Source of the DNA: Isochrysis galbana
Lineage: Eukaryota; Haptophyta; Isochrysidales; Isochrysidaceae
NCBI GenBank assembly: GCA_018136815.1
Contig: CM030931.1
Location: 6,488,273-6,552,272, forward strand
Length of the DNA: 64,000 nt
Reading direction: 5' to 3'
Part shown: one piece after another, positions 61,507-64,000 of the stretch
How the letters are laid out: each line of letters opens with the position of its first letter
Numbering within the stretch: the stretch's first letter is position 1
Position numbers and translations under genes: made by a program
Notes under the pieces: generated by a model
Told to the model about the DNA's origin: nothing
Databases searched by the model: none
Seen by the model: the letters and a program-made list of their open reading frames with translations, nothing else

Positions 61507-61787
61507 CCTCTCTCTCCCTCTCTCTCCCTCTCTCTCCCTCTCTCTCCCTCCCTCTCCCTCCCTCCCTCCCTCTCTCTCCCTCTCTCTCCCTCTCTCTCTC
61601 TCTATCTCCCTCTCTCTCTCTCTCTCTCTCTCTCACGCGCAGCCCCACCGCCTTGCCTCCCCCATGCTCGCGATGTTTATAGAACGGAGACACGCCGGCG
61701 GATCTCGCTCGCACTTTTAAGCACCGTGACATTGTGGAGCTCCTCACTCGTGCCGCCACGGCGCCGCCGCCGCTCACCGCGACGTGA
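59050..61787 (+). CDS. Ankyrin-repeat protein, 9 exons, one repeat per exon, 301 aa
   Basis: Exons 59050-59157, 59478-59576, 59800-59898, 60102-60200, 60410-60508, 60717-60815, 61018-61116, 61290-61388 and 61683-61787. Exons 2-8 are each exactly 99 bp (33 codons, phase 0) and encode one ankyrin repeat, for example DGLTALHLAAVTGHTAIVEA followed by LVAKGADVGAKDK. The first exon (LAYQKKWAKLHVLLEQGNGD) and last (TPADLARTFKHRDIVELLTR) look like capping repeats. Introns between exons 3 and 8 are similar to each other over most of their length, so exon and intron were amplified together. Introns after exons 6 and 7 start with GC instead of GT. Ankyrin repeats bind proteins. The partner is unknown. 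The start codon and any exon upstream of 59050 are uncertain. Confidence 0.85.
61446..61634 (+). repeat. (TC)n/(CCCT) microsatellite in the last ankyrin intron
   Basis: Almost pure CT sequence of about 190 bp between exons 8 and 9 of the ankyrin gene. Confidence 0.95.
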
Positions 61788-61906
61788 CTCAGCGGACGTC
61801 GCTCGAGCGGTCAGTGGGGCAGACTATTCGGGACGAGATGGACCGTAGCACATTAAGCGTCATTGGCGCCGAGCATGCTTCTGCAAAGAAAGGCAGCCAT
61901 TGATGC

Positions 61907-62072
61907 GAGGCGTTGTAGCACTGTCGCCTTCCGTGGCTGAACGCTCTTCTTACGAGAGGGTGAGATGTGCTCAACGGATGAATGATGTTGAGGCGTTGTA
62001 GCACTGTCGCCTTCCGTGGCTGAACGCTCTTCTTACGAGAGGGTGAGATGTGCTCAACGGATGAATGATGTT
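61907..62072 (+). repeat. Perfect 83-bp tandem duplication
   Basis: Two copies (61907-61989, 61990-62072) starting GAGGCGTTGTAGCACTGTCG and ending CAACGGATGAATGATGTT with no visible difference. They lie ~120 bp beyond the ankyrin stop codon. Each copy has a CTCTTCTTACGAGAG hairpin. Confidence 0.9.
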
Positions 62073-62349
62073 TGACCGTATCCTATAAGAAGAATCTTAA
62101 CCAACTAACCGCTACTCGTACGGCGTGAAGCTGAGTACTGATGCTACTCCTAACTACCGCCCCTAACGTTGTGAGGAGATGAGGAGAGGAAGCGGGGGAA
62201 GTCGTGGCAGTCGAGGTCCTAAGCCTGGGCCTCCTTATCTTTAAGTAGCCCGTGACGTGTTAGCGCGTGGAAGTACATACTGAAAGACTTCTACAGAGTA
62301 GAATTTGAGTCGTACGAATATCATTATATACCAATCTTGGAGTCCACAC

Positions 62350-62445
62350 TAGGGCTTGGCAGAAATGTCTAGACTTTGTTTTAGACATTTGGGCGGATTT
62401 TCGCCAAAGAGATGTCTCGAGACATGTCGAGACATTTGGGCTGGT
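62350..62445 (+). repeat. ATATTTGGGC-type module, copy 3, with a changed word
   Basis: Same layout as 57003-57095 (…GGGCGGATTTTCGCC…, final ATTTGGGCTGGTGAGG, then CCAAAAACAAAAC), but the repeated word is GACATTT/ATGTCTCGAGACAT instead of ATATTT. 62073-62349 shows no gene. Confidence 0.5.
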
Positions 62446-62499
62446 GAGGCCGCTCTCTCCAAAAACAAAACTGACATTCCAAAAACAAAACTGTCACTA

Positions 62500-62880
62500 C
62501 GTGTGTTGCGGGTAGGGAGGGTCGTACATCTCTCTTCGCACCGTTTCCCGCATTTAGGTCCCCCCGCGCGACTCCCCCTCCGTCGTCACGCCCCGGTCTC
62601 CCCCCCTCCCCCCCATCTTCCTTGTATCAGCGCCCGCATTCTGCCCGCTCCCGATAGGATCGCCCCCTCCCCTCTCCCTTTCTGCTCCGACTGAGTCGCC
62701 GGCCCCGTTTCATCCCTTTCTTTTCCCGCGTGTTCCCCCCCCCCCCGCGTGTCATTTCTCTCACGGTGTCTTTCGTGCGCTCTGCGCCACCGCACGAGCG
62801 CCCTTGTGTCCTTCCTCGTGTGCCTCTCGTTCCCGTCCTCGTCTCGCACGACCGCATGTCAGCTGAGACCGTCCGCTCAT
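62500..62880 (+). repeat. Dispersed repeat R1, copy 3
   Basis: It matches 51745-52150 over its length and reaches an ATG (62856) opening a Ser/Pro/Thr-rich frame (to 63344) like an LTR-element Gag start. A broken relic is likely. The frame has no domain. Confidence 0.6.
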
Positions 62881-63344
62881 CCTCAGCTCCCCCGTCGCGT
62901 GCCTCTCTCGCTTCTGGCAGCCCGCGCCCCATGCTCCCCAGGAATTGTATCTCACATGTTACCGACACCAACCCCACTACCCTCAGATGCAACACAGCCA
63001 CAGCTCCACTCCCCACTCCACATGGTAGCGGAGGCGTGCCGACCACGCCTTCCCACCCGCACACCCGTCCTTCCTCGCTTCCCACATCACTCTCGACCCC
63101 TTTGCTTCCCACCCGCCAGCTCCGACCACTCACAACAACCCCATCCAGCCACCCCATCCATTCAAGCCACTCCAACTATCACAAGCCTCCCACCCGACCC
63201 ACTACCAACCGGCAACCGGCCGCACCCATGCCGCACCACCCGAACGAGCATGGCCCCACTAGAGGTGGGGACGGTAAAAATCGGGTTCTCAGGATCGCTT
63301 TCTTCTGGCCCAAAAAATGCATGGATGGCCTCCATATGCTCTAA

Positions 63345-64000
63345 CTAGAAGACCCTCCGAGTCTCAACTTCCAATTCTTTCGCGCGCGCGCGCGCGCCGA
63401 CGTGAGAAAATTCCCATTTTTTTGCCTGGCGGCTGGCGGTGTCGACGGCCCACGTTACTACTTTAACGACCGCTCGGAAGCTGTTTTTGGTCGCTCGGCC
63501 GCAATTTTTTGCCTGGCTGGGCATCATTAGTTATGATGATAATGGTATACTAGATGGATACATATGACTCGATCGTTTATCGATGTTTAATTGTACATAA
63601 GTGCCCCATACTACACACGACACTCGAACACGAACAACTCGGGCAATTGGACACAGCCGCACAAAAATGGGTGATGGGGAGGTCACACGGACAAAACAAC
63701 GCAACCTTCGGCACCCTCCGCACCCCACGAGCATACCAGAGCGGGCTGTGCCCGGTCTACATCACTGCTCGATGTATCGCGCATTCTGCGGCCCTAATGC
63801 AGCACGCATCATGGGCACGCGCGAGCGCCAAAAGGAGCCATACCCCCAAGGAGCCAGGGAGGCCCTCGGCGTGCGCGCGCGGCGTCTTTCGCGGCGTGCG
63901 AGGATCCATTCGACCAAAGCGCGTCTGTCTAGCCCCGAGTTGCCCTCTCAGCTCTCAGGGAGGCCACATGCCCCGCAACAGTACCCTTCGCGCTCACGCT
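63345..64000. other. Window end, no gene seen
   Basis: It contains a short (CG)n run near 63381-63398. The remaining frames are short and featureless. Confidence 0.4.

Noticed and set aside
62730-63348. Two overlapping ~200-codon frames rich in Ser, Pro, His and Thr
   Set aside because: They continue from repeat R1 and look like the start of a decayed LTR-element Gag region rather than a host gene.

Overview
This window looks like nuclear DNA of a GC-rich eukaryote, most likely a unicellular alga. Host genes have short GT-AG introns (about 65-260 bp), plus two GC-AG introns in one gene. One product (22631-23172) starts with a signal-peptide-like stretch followed by a second twin-arginine, Ala-rich hydrophobic stretch, the layout expected of a thylakoid-lumen protein of a complex plastid. 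That lineage inference rests on one gene. No bacterial operons, tRNA or rRNA genes were found. There is one 100-N assembly gap (51078-51177).

Layout. 1-16.1 kb is repeats, dominated by a whole-looking, very young Ty3/gypsy LTR retrotransposon (1295-14541). It has 1,319-bp LTRs that agree wherever I compared them, a TTCTT target duplication and a chromodomain, and it carries a phage-type cytosine-methyltransferase-like domain upstream of the protease. 16.1-30 kb holds a 3-exon ISCU gene, a possible small 2-exon gene, a WSCD-like sulfotransferase gene (minus strand), a possible thylakoid-lumen protein gene, a 1,012-bp Stowaway-like MITE, a small membrane-protein gene, a hAT relic and a 2-exon CS-domain gene. 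30-44.3 kb holds an LMBR1-like membrane-protein gene, a tyrosine-recombinase relic, a 9-exon AFG2/SPATA5-like AAA ATPase gene, and a 618-bp inverted duplication around a LINE fragment and a 2-exon gene. 44.6-54.5 kb holds a lactonase, a methyltransferase-like gene and a 2-oxoglutarate oxygenase fused to a Sel1-type repeat, separated by repeat mosaics. 55-64 kb holds a full copy of a ~750-bp SINE-like element, an LTR-type relic, and an ankyrin gene whose seven internal exons are each exactly 99 bp (one repeat per exon).

The host genes are unrelated housekeeping or accessory genes (Fe-S assembly, ribosome-maturation ATPase, sugar-lactone hydrolysis, hydroxylation, sulfation). They do not form a pathway or cluster. 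Intergenic space is mostly dispersed repeats (named R1, R2, R3, S1, C, D, E and F here) and satellites. All spliced models were assembled by eye from reading frame, splice dinucleotides and protein similarity, without transcript evidence.
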